From NCBI GenBank assembly GCA_937983085.1, contig CALJKZ010000192.1, forward strand, positions 1-11,855: DNA of 11,855 nucleotides. The letters run 5' to 3'. Shown here piece by piece: positions 1 through 8,279 of the stretch. Both the position numbers and the translations under genes were made by a program. Numbering within the stretch: position 1 is the stretch's first letter; each line of letters begins with the position of its first letter. Below the pieces are notes generated by a model. It was given only the letters and a program-made list of their open reading frames with translations. It had not been told where the DNA came from and searched no databases. Origin of the DNA: an uncultured Gemmatimonadales bacterium (GTDB lineage: Bacteria; Gemmatimonadota; Gemmatimonadetes; Longimicrobiales; Gaopeijiaceae).

Positions 1-1802
1 ACCGCGCGGCCGAGAGCGGAGGTCAGGCTCCCCGCCATGTAGACGAGGGTCCCTTCGTCGGAGATGGCGATATCGGCGGCACCGAACCCTCCTACGGCGA
101 CACCGTCGGCGATGACCGCCGGGGCACCAAGTTCCCCACTCTCTGGATCGAAGTCGGCGGCCAGCAGCTGTCCGTCCGCCGTAACGTATAGGAGGTGCCC
201 TGTGGGCGAGTAGCGCGCCAAGACCGCCGCGGCCACGATGGTCTTCTCCCCGCCTTCGAGATCGAAGAGACCGATGCGATACCCGTTGAAGTTACCCTGG
301 GGTGTGTAGCCGATGGTCGCGAGGATCTTCCTGCTGCCGGGCAGCACCTGCGTCCAGGCATGAAAGGCCTCCGCCGTCTCGCCGTCCAACGAGGTGAGGC
401 GCTCGACACCCGTTCCCCCTGAAGCCGGAAGACGACCGATCCCGCCCCCCTCCGGCTCGGGCAAGTCCGTGTACAGGAAGCCATCGTCGCCCCAGGCGAG
501 GGAGTTCACGTTGATGCCCTCGGTGGCGACGGTCAGGGGTGGCGCGCCCGTCAGGCCCACAATCTTGATCTGGTTCGGGGCCTGGGTGTGGAATGCGATC
601 CGCTCTCCGTCGGGTGAGAAGACCGGGTTGTACCCGTACTCGGTCCCGGGGACGGGGGCGGGGTCCAGTGATCCCCGCCGACGCATCCATAGCTGGTTGG
701 GCACGCCCGCCTCCGTCGACGGGCCCGTGTACACGATGGTCTCTCCGTCGGGTGATATCGCCACGTTGGCGCCGAACCCGAGGGAGGGATCGTGCCCTCG
801 AGGCAACTCCACGCCGAACCACGCGACCGGCGGCTCAGGAGATGGCTGCATGAGCGACCAGATCATCAGGCTCATGAAGATGACCGTTGTGACGGACATC
901 CCGATGGCCACACCCTTCCATGGGCCTGCCGGCGCAACAGCCACCTCCTCGTTTCCGTGCCTGAACCCCGGATCCTGAAGCGCCTTGGCGAACTCGTCGG
1001 CGGTGGCGAAGCGGTCGGCGGAGATCTTCTCCAACCCCTTTCGGACGGCCGCATCGATGTGGGCGGGCACCGACGGGCGCTGGGCGTTGGCCGGCGAATA
1101 GTCGCCGGAGATGATCCGGCCCAGGACGGCCTGAGCCGTCTGACCGGGGAACGGCGGCTCGCCAACCAGCATCTCGTACAGCACGCACGCGAGCGCGTAG
1201 ATGTCGCTCTGAGGGCCGACGTGCTGGTCGCCGGTGGCCTGCTCAGGACTCATGTAGGACGGCGTGCCCACCGACAGGCCTGTTTCCGTGAGGCGAGCTC
1301 CGCCCGCCGACCCCACCGCGAGCGCGATCCCGAAGTCTGCGATGACGGGTTGACCGTCCTGCAGGAGGACGTTGGCCGGCTTGATGTCGCGGTGGATGAC
1401 CCCCTTCCGGTGTGCGTGCTCGAGAGCTCCCGCCATGGACACGGCGATGCCCACGGCCTCGTGGACCGGAAGCTGACGATCCCGCTCCAGACGGTCGCGC
1501 AGCGTCTCCCCCGTCACGTACGGCATGACGTAGAAGAGGAAGCTGTCCGCCTCGCCCGAGTCGAACAGCGGAAGGATATGGGGGTGCTGCAGATTCGCCG
1601 TCGTCTCGATCTCGGTGAGAAACCGGTCGGCGCCCACCACGGCGGCGAGCTCCGGCTTCAGGACCTTGAGCGCGACCTTCCGGTTGTGTTTCAGGTCGTC
1701 GGCGAGGTAGACGGTGGCCTTCCCACCCTCGCCCAACTCGCCCTGGATCTCGTACCGACCCTGGAGTGCGGCATTCAGCCGTGCTACGACATCGGTACTC
1801 AA
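1..1802 (-). CDS. Ser/Thr protein kinase with transmembrane segment and PD40/TolB-type beta-propeller, C-terminus cut by window edge
   Basis: Membrane-anchored eukaryotic-type protein kinase, predicted to phosphorylate Ser/Thr in the cytoplasm and to carry a propeller sensor on the other side of the membrane. About 600 residues are visible. The kinase domain (about 17-280) has the Gly-rich loop LGEGG, the ATP Lys at K46 (VALK), the catalytic loop HRDIKPAN with D139, DFG at 156-158 and GTPSYMSPEQ near 179-188. All key residues are present, so it should be active. A hydrophobic stretch at about 294-316 is the membrane anchor. It is followed by propeller repeats with the typical ISPDGE and FSPDGE strands. 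The frame has no ATG between the upstream in-frame TGA (1848-1850) and the conserved start of the domain. A TTG at 1800-1802 follows a GAGG-type ribosome site and gives an N-terminus of L/M-STDVVARLN. The frame is open to base 1, so the end is missing. This architecture is common in Gemmatimonadota and Acidobacteriota. The substrate is unknown. Confidence 0.93.
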   Translation of the reverse strand, partial: MSTDVVARLNAALQGRYEIQGELGEGGKATVYLADDLKHNRKVALKVLKPELAAVVGADRFLTEIETTANLQHPHILPLFDSGEADSFLFYVMPYVTGETLRDRLERDRQLPVHEAVGIAVSMAGALEHAHRKGVIHRDIKPANVLLQDGQPVIADFGIALAVGSAGGARLTETGLSVGTPSYMSPEQATGDQHVGPQSDIYALACVLYEMLVGEPPFPGQTAQAVLGRIISGDYSPANAQRPSVPAHIDAAVRKGLEKISADRFATADEFAKALQDPGFRHGNEEVAVAPAGPWKGVAIGMSVTTVIFMSLMIWSLMQPSPEPPVAWFGVELPRGHDPSLGFGANVAISPDGETIVYTGPSTEAGVPNQLWMRRRGSLDPAPVPGTEYGYNPVFSPDGERIAFHTQAPNQIKIVGLTGAPPLTVATEGINVNSLAWGDDGFLYTDLPEPEGGGIGRLPASGGTGVERLTSLDGETAEAFHAWTQVLPGSRKILATIGYTPQGNFNGYRIGLFDLEGGEKTIVAAAVLARYSPTGHLLYVTADGQLLAADFDPESGELGAPAVIADGVAVGGFGAADIAISDEGTLVYMAGSLTSALGRA

Positions 1803-1806
1803 AGGA

Positions 1807-1813
1807 CCTCTTC
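1807..1813 (-). promoter_or_regulatory. Ribosome binding site supporting a TTG start
   Basis: On the minus strand the sequence reads GAAGAGG, then TCCT, then the TTG at 1802. No ATG or GTG is available in this frame before the upstream in-frame stop, so this site decides the start of the kinase gene. The spacing of about 4 bases is slightly short. Confidence 0.6.
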
Positions 1814-1884
1814 GTCCTGGCGGGAACCAGCCCTGATCTCGCGCCCATCATGGGATGTCGGGCTTGGTTCCGCTATCGGTCGCG

Positions 1885-2274
1885 CTACATCCCGACCATG
1901 AAGCTCCGCGTCTCGAGCACGTTGCCCGCGGCGTCGCGGACCTCGACGCTCCACTCGCCCGACCATTCGGGCGGGATGGTCTTGCTGCTCCAGGTGCGCC
2001 ACGGAGAGCCCCCGATGTCGAGGGTTACCGGGAACTCCATCTCGCCGTGAATCCAGACGTGCTGGATGCTCGAGTCGGCTGCCCCGTGAACACGTGTCCA
2101 CAGGAACACCTGGCCGACATCGGCCGGAAACTCCTGAGCTTCGCCCACGGGCATGCTCTCCTCGACACCCGCGGCCACGGCGAGCTCGAGCTGAATGGCG
2201 TTCTGCGCGGCGACGTAGGCGGGCGCGGCCAGCAGGGCCGCGGTAAACGCCGAGAGTGCGATCCACTTCTTCAT
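1885..2274 (-). CDS. Secreted DUF2914-like protein
   Basis: A 129-residue protein with a clear Sec signal peptide: MKKW, then a hydrophobic stretch to about residue 20, ending AYVAA before Q. The rest matches what I know of the DUF2914 pattern. It has a beta-rich segment VFLWTRV, then HVWIHG, then PWRTWSSK, then GEWSVEVRDAAG with a final strand. DUF2914 proteins are small periplasmic or surface proteins with no firmly assigned function. The frame extends upstream to 2355, but the ATG at 2274 is preferred. It begins the signal peptide and is preceded by GGGGGGA at good spacing. The gene lies 82 bases upstream of the kinase on the same strand, so co-transcription with it is possible. The family call is from memory of conserved positions and should be taken as likely, not proven. 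Confidence 0.82.
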   Translation of the reverse strand: MKKWIALSAFTAALLAAPAYVAAQNAIQLELAVAAGVEESMPVGEAQEFPADVGQVFLWTRVHGAADSSIQHVWIHGEMEFPVTLDIGGSPWRTWSSKTIPPEWSGEWSVEVRDAAGNVLETRSFMVGM

Positions 2275-2477
2275 GGTGTCCCCCCGAATCTGGAATACGG
2301 TGGTTCGCGAGCCCTTCGCGGACTCTACACGCCGATACCGCATCTTTCGGGCCATGGGGCGTGGGGTGGGGCCTCACGGGATGCCGCCCCGGTAGACTGC
2401 TCGTTTGCCGACCGGCCGGCCCGGCCGCAGAATTCCTGCGTCGTCGGCCTGGGCAACGTCGAATCGCGGGAGGTCCA
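2275..2477. promoter_or_regulatory. Divergent intergenic region
   Basis: About 200 bases separate the start of the DUF2914-like gene (minus) from the GTG start at 2478 (plus), so promoters for both directions should lie here. I see no convincing -35/-10 pair, operator palindrome or terminator. Frames that stay open through it on both strands show no recognisable protein. Confidence 0.4.
2468..2473 (+). promoter_or_regulatory. Strong ribosome binding site for the GTG start at 2478
   Basis: GGGAGG followed by TCCA and then GTG. This is one of the best Shine-Dalgarno sites in the window. It indicates that translation starts at 2478 rather than at the ATG pair at 2556-2561, which has no purine-rich sequence upstream. 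Confidence 0.65.
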
Positions 2478-3356
2478 GTGAATTGGGACGCCATCGGCGC
2501 CATCGGAGAGGTCGTCGGGGCGTTCGGCGTCATCGTGTCGCTCCTCTACCTCCGCATGATGTTGCGCCAAGTCGAGACTCGTCGAGCCTGCGGCGTCCCC
2601 CTGCTCCTCCTCCTCACCACCGCGTGTACGAGCACGATCTCGCTCCCCCTCGGCGGGGTGACCGCCGGTCGAGGTCAGGCTCTCGGAGCGCACACCCTGC
2701 AGTTCTCCAGCTCCTTCGGCACCTTTGCCGAGGTGGCGGGATCCCTTCCCCTGCTCACCGACAGCCTTGAGCAGGAGATCAACCCCATTCCCTCCCTCGG
2801 GGGTGGAGGCTCTCGTGACGGTGGACTGGACCTCCTGGGCTTCAGCTACGGCCTGACGGATTGGTTCGACGTGGGCCTGAGCTTCTCGAGGGGCCTGCAC
2901 GGCTTCTTCCGCATCGTTGGCAACGACACGTGGGCGCTCTCGGCGAGTCCGTCGGTCTATCGGCACTCGGCTGCAGCGGGAGGCGCCTCGGGGGTCGAAG
3001 CCCGGCGCGGAGCGGTCACCAACCTCAGCGTGACCACGCTTGGATCGTACCGCGTGCCGTTCTTCGCTGATCGCCGAGCGGAGGTCTACGGTGGCGGGGC
3101 CATGAGTCGTTACTCCGCTTGGATCGCCACTGATGCCGCTCGCGTGGAGGGGCGGCACGTCGTTCCCAGCCTCTTGGTCGGCTTTCGTTCCCTGCGGATC
3201 GGGCGGCGTACGTCGGGTCCATCGGGTGAACGGGAGGTCTTTCTCGGAATGAGCGTGGAAGGCGGCTGGACCTGGGTCAGCCAGCGCAGTGGTCGCCGTG
3301 ACTCGGTGCCCACCGTCCGAGTGTACCTGACCCTCCGAGGGGAGAGTGGGGAGTGA
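2478..3356 (+). CDS. Putative outer-membrane or envelope protein with an apparent composite N-terminus
   Basis: A 292-residue protein from a GTG start. Residues 1-35 (NWDAIGAIGEVVGA, then a hydrophobic helix and YLRMMLRQ) resemble the start of a common family of small membrane-anchored hypothetical proteins, to which the gene at 4663 may also belong. Directly after, residues 36-50 form a second, lipoprotein-type signal: RRACGVP, five Leu, then the lipobox LTTAC with Cys at residue 50. The remainder has alternating hydrophobic and polar strands, with LGFSYGLTDWFDVGLSFSRG, LSVTTLGSYRVPFF and a terminal VRVYLTLRG. This resembles a small beta-barrel or surface protein. If translation began at ATG 2556 it would be an ordinary lipoprotein, but only the GTG has a good ribosome site. 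The stop overlaps the next gene's start by 4 bases, indicating an operon. Function not recognised. Confidence 0.7.
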   Translation: MNWDAIGAIGEVVGAFGVIVSLLYLRMMLRQVETRRACGVPLLLLLTTACTSTISLPLGGVTAGRGQALGAHTLQFSSSFGTFAEVAGSLPLLTDSLEQEINPIPSLGGGGSRDGGLDLLGFSYGLTDWFDVGLSFSRGLHGFFRIVGNDTWALSASPSVYRHSAAAGGASGVEARRGAVTNLSVTTLGSYRVPFFADRRAEVYGGGAMSRYSAWIATDAARVEGRHVVPSLLVGFRSLRIGRRTSGPSGEREVFLGMSVEGGWTWVSQRSGRRDSVPTVRVYLTLRGESGE

Positions 3357-4564
3357 GATCCGCGGGGTGCAGAGCCGTGCGCGGACGGCTGAAGGCCATC
3401 TGTACCGTCGCCATCCCTTCATCCGCCGCTCTCGTCGCCGCCGGCTGCGCCACCGAGCCAATGGCCGACACCATCGAGGTCGCCGGCGACACCACCGTCG
3501 TCGTTTCGCGGTCGCCTGCGGCGTGGGGTGCGGAGCGAACCGCCCACTTCGATCTCGTCCTGGGAAGCCCCGACGCCTCCGACGAGTACGTCTTCGGCCG
3601 CCTGGAGCCCTTGGCTCCGACCCCCGACGCCGGCGTGGTCGTCTACGACCAGATGTACAACCGGATCTCGCGCTTCGGGGCCGATGGGTCGTTCATGGGG
3701 TTCATCGGGCAGGGCGGGCAGGGCCCTGGCGAGTACGACGCGGTGGTGGATCTGGCGGTCACCAGCACGGGGGTCATCGCCGTGCAACTCTACGACGGAC
3801 GGATCCTCCTCTACGACACCGACGGGACGTACCGCACCGAATGGAGAACCCAGCACCGGTTCGCCATCGGTCGAAGCCTGGCGACGTCCCGTGATTCCCT
3901 CCTGGTGCTGCGCCTCGCCCGACCTGCGCATCGCTTCATCGCCATGACCCTCGATGGCGAAGTCGTCGACTTGTTGGATCTCCCGGCGACACCGTGGGAC
4001 GACGAGGTGGGTCGGGGCCAAGCGGATATCGCACCGGGGCGCTTCGACATCTGGAGTCCATCGCACTTCGGGATCGCCGCCGTGGGCTCCCGCCTGGCCT
4101 TCCAGGTCGTCGACTCGACGGGCTCCGTGCGACGCGTGGAGCGCGACGACTACCCCCGTGTGGGCCTCCTACCGTCGGAACGCGCGGACTGGGAGGCTCA
4201 GAACGAGTTTCTCAGGCGCCGGGCCGGCGCCCCCGATCGATTCCCACCCGTACCCGACTTCAAGCCGACCATCCGCGGCGTGTTCGCCGCACCCGGCGGC
4301 GACGTCTGGGTTCACGTCGCCACCGAGTCGTCGGGACCGGATCCAGGACACGTCGAGTCCGTAGCCGGCCTGCGAGCCACGCCTCAATGGCTGGAGCCCC
4401 TCCGCATGGAGGTATTCACGCGGCAGGGCGACTACCTGGGGCGCGTCGTGGGCCCACCGGGCGTCGATGTCCGCGCCGTGAGCCACGGCGTGATCTGGGG
4501 ATATCGGAACGGTGAGTTCGGCGAGCAACACATCGTCCGGCTCCGCGTGGACGACCCCTCGTGA
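3353..4564 (+). CDS. 6-bladed beta-propeller lipoprotein
   Basis: A 403-residue protein exported as a lipoprotein. A basic N-terminus and hydrophobic stretch end in the lipobox LVAAGC (Cys32). The body has the repeated strands of 6-bladed propellers common in Gemmatimonadota and Bacteroidota. These include VVVYDQMYNRISRFGADGSF, the typical GQGGQGPGEY loop at about 120-130, and later ILLYDTDGTY, FIAMTLDGEV and MEVFTRQGDYLG. Propellers of this type are thought to bind ligands or protein partners at the cell surface; no catalytic motif is visible. The GTG start overlaps the previous gene's TGA (GTGA), so the two are translationally coupled. A G-rich site lies just upstream. The substrate or partner cannot be told from sequence. 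Confidence 0.85.
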   Translation: MRSAGCRAVRGRLKAICTVAIPSSAALVAAGCATEPMADTIEVAGDTTVVVSRSPAAWGAERTAHFDLVLGSPDASDEYVFGRLEPLAPTPDAGVVVYDQMYNRISRFGADGSFMGFIGQGGQGPGEYDAVVDLAVTSTGVIAVQLYDGRILLYDTDGTYRTEWRTQHRFAIGRSLATSRDSLLVLRLARPAHRFIAMTLDGEVVDLLDLPATPWDDEVGRGQADIAPGRFDIWSPSHFGIAAVGSRLAFQVVDSTGSVRRVERDDYPRVGLLPSERADWEAQNEFLRRRAGAPDRFPPVPDFKPTIRGVFAAPGGDVWVHVATESSGPDPGHVESVAGLRATPQWLEPLRMEVFTRQGDYLGRVVGPPGVDVRAVSHGVIWGYRNGEFGEQHIVRLRVDDPS

Positions 4565-4662
4565 GGTCGTAGCGGCGACGCGTCCGTACGCGATATCGTT
4601 GGCCGTCCCCTCGGTCGGCCGACGACCCGGGGGGCTGCGTCTCCCACCCTGGAGGACGGACC

Positions 4663-5139
4663 ATGGACTGGGCCACGACTTCCCAGATCGTTTCGATCCT
4701 GGTCGGGCTGGTGATCGCACTGGCCCTCGTGTACGTCGCGATACAGCTGAGGCTGAGCAATCAGATGGCGCGCCGGTCCGAGCATGGAAGCGCCGTGGCG
4801 AAGATGCTCGAGCTCAATACGCTTCTCATGCACGATGGAGAGCTGGCGCGCATCTGGAGAGTCGGAATGCAGGATCGCTCGGCTCTCACCGAGGACGAAG
4901 AGATCCGATGGATCGAACTGACCTTCGCCTTCCTCAAGGCCAGCGAGGCGCTTCACTACCAGTGGGTACACGGTGGGCTCGACGAGCCCACTTTCCGGGG
5001 CTGGGAGGCCATGATCGGCATGTACGCAACGCTGCCACCGGTGATGAAGTATCGCGGCGACCGCAGAGACTTCTTTCCGCCAGCGGTGCACTCGTGGATC
5101 GAATCATTGGCGCCCATGCACTCAGCTGGCGCCTCGTAG
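4663..5139 (+). CDS. Small membrane-anchored protein of unknown function
   Basis: A 158-residue protein. An N-terminal hydrophobic helix (about 8-28, IVSILVGLVIALALVYVAIQ) is followed by LRLSNQ and a soluble helical region rich in charged residues. That region includes IRWIELTFAFLKASEALHYQW and a Trp-rich end. This layout (short N-terminus, one helix ending in YxxxQLR, then a helical cytoplasmic domain of about 120 residues) is widespread among hypothetical proteins of high-GC environmental bacteria. No function is assigned to my knowledge. The ATG is preceded by GGAGG at good spacing. The gene sits 98 bases after the propeller lipoprotein, on the same strand. Its N-terminus resembles residues 1-35 of the protein at 2478. 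Confidence 0.8.
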   Translation: MDWATTSQIVSILVGLVIALALVYVAIQLRLSNQMARRSEHGSAVAKMLELNTLLMHDGELARIWRVGMQDRSALTEDEEIRWIELTFAFLKASEALHYQWVHGGLDEPTFRGWEAMIGMYATLPPVMKYRGDRRDFFPPAVHSWIESLAPMHSAGAS

Positions 5140-5156
5140 TTCCTCGACCCGGTGGA

Positions 5157-6431
5157 TCAAGCGTCCGAGGCACCACCCTCGAGGTCGGCCGGGAGTCGCT
5201 TCGCCGCGTAGAGGAAGAGGACCGAGGACCCGACGAAGCCGACCAGAGCGAGACCCATGGCGTATCGGATGGCCTCCTCACCCAGCGTCGGCGTGAGCAC
5301 GTCGCTGAGCATCCCTGTGGTGAGGGGTCCCAGACCCACTCCGAGTACGCTGTAGACCAGCATCAGGACGGCCGCAGCGAGCGCCCTCATGCGCACCTTG
5401 GCGAGGCTCTGAGTAACGCCGAGCACCGGACCGTACATCGCCGGTCCGAAGAACATCACCCCGAAAAACATGTAGGGCGCGTACGTCGCGGGGAGCCTCC
5501 GGAACAGGAACCCGACGGGCGCGGCGGACAGGCAGGCGAAGCCCGGGACCCGCAGCAACCACCGGGGGTCACGTTTTCCCAACCGCTGCGCAACGCCACC
5601 GCCGAGGAACGTCCCCGCGACGCCTCCGAGACCCGACGCCAAGCCCAACCAGGCACCCACCTCGGTCGGGCCCATGTCGTGGACGCGCATCAAGAACGAA
5701 GGGCTCCACGCCAGGAGTACGTAGCCAGCGAAGACATCGAGCGACGCGGCGAGGACCAGGAAGCGGAACGAACGGAGCCCCCATAGATAGGTCAGCGTGG
5801 CGCCCAGGTCGTGGACCCGCGTGTCGGCTCCCGCCTCCGACGCACCTCGTACCGGCTCCCGGACGGTGACCGCCACGACGACGGAGAGCACGAGGCCCGC
5901 GACACCGATCCACAGCAGCGTCGCCCGCCACCCGAGCGCCTCGCTCATCGCTCCGCCGATCATGAACGAGGCCATGAGTCCCATGGGCACGCTCGCCGCG
6001 ATCCACGCGAGGGGCGCGGCTCGCTCGGCAGGCTCGAAGTAGTCCGAAATCATCGACTGGCTCGCCGGGCCGCTCGCCGCTTCTCCAACGCCCAGGCCTA
6101 CGCGGGCCAGCGCCAGCTGCATGAAGGTCGTCGTCCTACCGGCCACGATGGTCATCACGCTCCAGAAGGCGATGCTGATGGAGATGAGCGCCCTTCGGGA
6201 GGAGCGATCGGCGACCTGTGCCAACGGGATGCTGGCCAGGGCGAAGAACAACACGAAGGCGAACCCCGTCAGCAGCCCCATCTCGGTGTCCGTGGCACCG
6301 AGGTCGAGTTTGATGGGCTCGAGAAGGATCGCCAGGATCTGGCGATCCATGAGGTTGAGGACACCCACCAGCGTGAGGGCGACGACCACGTACCACCGGT
6401 ATGCCTTGGACGCCATCGAGGTCTTGGACAC
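5157..6431 (-). CDS. MFS transporter, spinster-like family
   Basis: A 424-residue inner-membrane secondary transporter with about 12 hydrophobic segments. Family marks are NLMDRQILAILLEPIK in the first helix and loop (D29, R30), the MFS motif A variant ADRSSRR at about 74-80, then ARVGLGVGEAASGPASQSMISDYF and the GWRATLLWIG segment. These match the bacterial spinster-like branch, for which lipid, sugar or aromatic-acid substrates have been proposed. The substrate here is not predictable. The frame extends upstream to 6488 inside the preceding gene. I prefer the GTG at 6429-6431, which follows GAGG and lies 5 bases after that gene's stop; ATG at 6416 is a weaker alternative. It is convergent with the gene ending at 5139, with only 17 bases between and no visible terminator. 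Confidence 0.9.
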   Translation of the reverse strand: MSKTSMASKAYRWYVVVALTLVGVLNLMDRQILAILLEPIKLDLGATDTEMGLLTGFAFVLFFALASIPLAQVADRSSRRALISISIAFWSVMTIVAGRTTTFMQLALARVGLGVGEAASGPASQSMISDYFEPAERAAPLAWIAASVPMGLMASFMIGGAMSEALGWRATLLWIGVAGLVLSVVVAVTVREPVRGASEAGADTRVHDLGATLTYLWGLRSFRFLVLAASLDVFAGYVLLAWSPSFLMRVHDMGPTEVGAWLGLASGLGGVAGTFLGGGVAQRLGKRDPRWLLRVPGFACLSAAPVGFLFRRLPATYAPYMFFGVMFFGPAMYGPVLGVTQSLAKVRMRALAAAVLMLVYSVLGVGLGPLTTGMLSDVLTPTLGEEAIRYAMGLALVGFVGSSVLFLYAAKRLPADLEGGASDA

Positions 6432-6436
6432 GTGCC

Positions 6437-8122
6437 TCAACCCTCCTCGCCGATCACCACGCCCAGATCGTCCATGAAGCCCCGCCACTCGGACGTGGCA
6501 CGGAGGTCATCCCAGAACGGATACCGGTGAACGAGAGCGGTACCGGCTGCCCCCTCCCTGTGGCCCGCGCGGAGCGTCTCGACGGCCTTCTCAGGGCGTG
6601 CGGTCACCTCCGCGATGGCCTTCATCACGGCCCCCACCCCCCGCGTCTCGCCCCGGCCGAGCAGCTCCTCAGCGTACTCGAGCCCCTCTTCCTTACGCCC
6701 TCCTGCGCTCAACATCCACGATGACAGTGCCAACGGCAGGTCCGCCCGATTGGTCAGCACCAGCATGGTGCGGATCGTTCGCTGGGCGCTGGCAAAGTCT
6801 CCGAGGCCCGCCCAACCAATGGATTGAATCTGCATGGCCATGATCGATTCCGGGTCCCCGTCAGCCAGCGTCTGGCTGATGTCGACAGCCTCCTGATAGT
6901 CGCGTAACCAGAGATGGCCGTATGCGACCAGCGCCACGACGTACGGCGAGTCGGGCTCGATCTCGAGAGCCTGCCTCATCGAGTCCCGCGCCGCGCGCGT
7001 TCGACCGTGGGCAGCGCGGAGCAATCCGAGCCATCCAAAGGCTTCCCCGAAGTTCGGGCGCAGAACGATGGCCGCCTCGAACGCCTGCTCGGCTTTCCAC
7101 CAGTCGCCGCCGAACACGAGCGAGACCAGACCCTCGGCGAACAGCGATTCCGGCCGCCCGGGCCCCAGCGTGCGGGCTTTCTCGACCGCGGCATGCGCCT
7201 CCTCACGGGCGTCGACGGCGAATCCCCACATCCCTTTGACGCTGAGTGTGTCGGCGATCCCGGCATAGGGCAGCGCGAAGTCACGATCGACCTCCAACGC
7301 TCGCTGGAAGTACTTCAGGGCGGTATCGAGGCCGACGGCATAGCGCCGATGCCAGAAGTGACGACCCTGCAGGTAGAGATCGTAGGCCGTCGATTCGGAC
7401 GCCGTGGTGTCCATCCGTCGGTCCTCACCCGCCGAGAGGAGCTCGACGCGCAGGGTCGCGGCGAGGGACCGCGAAAGCTCGTCCTGGACGGCGAAGACAT
7501 CGTCGAACGGGCGGTCGAACTTCTCCGAGAAGAGGTCGAAGCCGGTTTCCACGTCCACGAGCCGCGTACTGATGCGAATCCGGTCCGACGCCTTGCGGAT
7601 GCTCCCCTCCACCACGGACCCGACACCGAGTGCGCGTCCAATCTCCGCGAAATCGACCGACTCCCCCTTGAACCGCAACGTCGAGGTGCGGGCCGCGACC
7701 CGCAGTCCCGGGATCGCCGACAGGCTGTTGGTGAGCTCTTCGGCAATCCCCGCCGCGAAGTACTCCTGATCTCCCTCCGCGCTCAGGTCGGCGAAGGGGA
7801 GAACGGCGATGGACTTCTTGTCGAGGCCGGTTCGAAGGGCCTCGGTCGCCGTGGGTGCCGTCGAGCGATCCCGCACCAGGCCGCTTCGTCGGAGGTCGAA
7901 CATCCAGGACACGACGAGTACGGCCGGCAGGCCGGCGGCGAGAGCGAAGACCAGCACCGTCATGGCTTGATCCGGCGCGCCCAGAGCCGGAAGAACGACA
8001 TCCGCCACCTGGACTACGACCCACGCCAACACCAGGTAGCCCCCCAACGCCTGTGGCACTCCACGCCGCTTGAGCTCTGACGCAGCACGCCGGAGCGCAC
8101 CCGTGGAGGCCTCAGCCGCCAT
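6437..8122 (-). CDS. TolB-like domain and TPR-repeat membrane protein
   Basis: A 561-residue protein. Two hydrophobic helices at about 28-46 and 53-75 anchor it. A TolB-like (FlgO-type) domain follows at about 103-215, starting SIAVLPFADLSAEGDQEYFAAGIAEE (with RVAARTSTLRFKG and GVGSVVEGSIRK further on). The C-terminal half (about 240-540) is made of tetratricopeptide-type helical pairs such as ALKYFQRALEVDRDFALPYAGIADT. In related proteins this TolB/TPR module is joined to a winged-helix DNA-binding domain, an adenylate cyclase or a kinase. Here no such output domain is present, only the membrane anchor, so it is probably a scaffold or sensor partner. The ATG at 8122 has no clear ribosome site. 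It is followed 5 bases downstream by the MFS gene, so the two probably form an operon. Confidence 0.88.
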   Translation of the reverse strand: MAAEASTGALRRAASELKRRGVPQALGGYLVLAWVVVQVADVVLPALGAPDQAMTVLVFALAAGLPAVLVVSWMFDLRRSGLVRDRSTAPTATEALRTGLDKKSIAVLPFADLSAEGDQEYFAAGIAEELTNSLSAIPGLRVAARTSTLRFKGESVDFAEIGRALGVGSVVEGSIRKASDRIRISTRLVDVETGFDLFSEKFDRPFDDVFAVQDELSRSLAATLRVELLSAGEDRRMDTTASESTAYDLYLQGRHFWHRRYAVGLDTALKYFQRALEVDRDFALPYAGIADTLSVKGMWGFAVDAREEAHAAVEKARTLGPGRPESLFAEGLVSLVFGGDWWKAEQAFEAAIVLRPNFGEAFGWLGLLRAAHGRTRAARDSMRQALEIEPDSPYVVALVAYGHLWLRDYQEAVDISQTLADGDPESIMAMQIQSIGWAGLGDFASAQRTIRTMLVLTNRADLPLALSSWMLSAGGRKEEGLEYAEELLGRGETRGVGAVMKAIAEVTARPEKAVETLRAGHREGAAGTALVHRYPFWDDLRATSEWRGFMDDLGVVIGEEG

Positions 8123-8279
8123 GGTTCGTCGTCATCATTCTCTGATCGGGGGGGAAAATCAGGGGGTGCGGGACCCAGGGAATCTGCATCGGGGCGCCCG
8201 GGTTTGCGAACCATTGGTTCAGCGAACAGGTTGCGGAACGGGCGGTCCAGCGTCCGAGCCTTCGGGAGGTCAGGTCGCC
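8123..8279. promoter_or_regulatory. Divergent intergenic region with palindrome GAACCA-T-TGGTTC
   Basis: This region separates the TolB/TPR gene (minus) from the amine oxidase (plus) and must hold promoters for both. At 8208-8220 it contains a perfect 6+1+6 inverted repeat, GAACCATTGGTTC. It is AT-richer than its surroundings and lies 60 bases before the oxidase start, which fits an operator site. A weaker CTGAT...ATCAG pair lies near 8141-8161. No convincing -10/-35 pair was identified by eye. Confidence 0.4.

Noticed and set aside
1243..1851. 202-residue minus-strand frame over the kinase region
   Set aside because: Offset frame of the kinase. The kinase motifs (VALK, HRDIKPAN, DFG) are in the frame starting at TTG 1802.
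2325..3461. 378-residue minus-strand frame opposite the envelope protein
   Set aside because: Arg/Glu-rich shadow without signal or domain. The plus-strand genes have signals, ribosome sites and a GTGA overlap.
5140..5156. Bidirectional terminator between convergent genes
   Set aside because: Only 17 bases long, with no stem plus T-run visible.
4512..5786. 424-residue plus-strand frame spanning two genes
   Set aside because: Overlaps the small membrane protein and the MFS gene, with a charge-rich, domain-free translation. Shadow frame.
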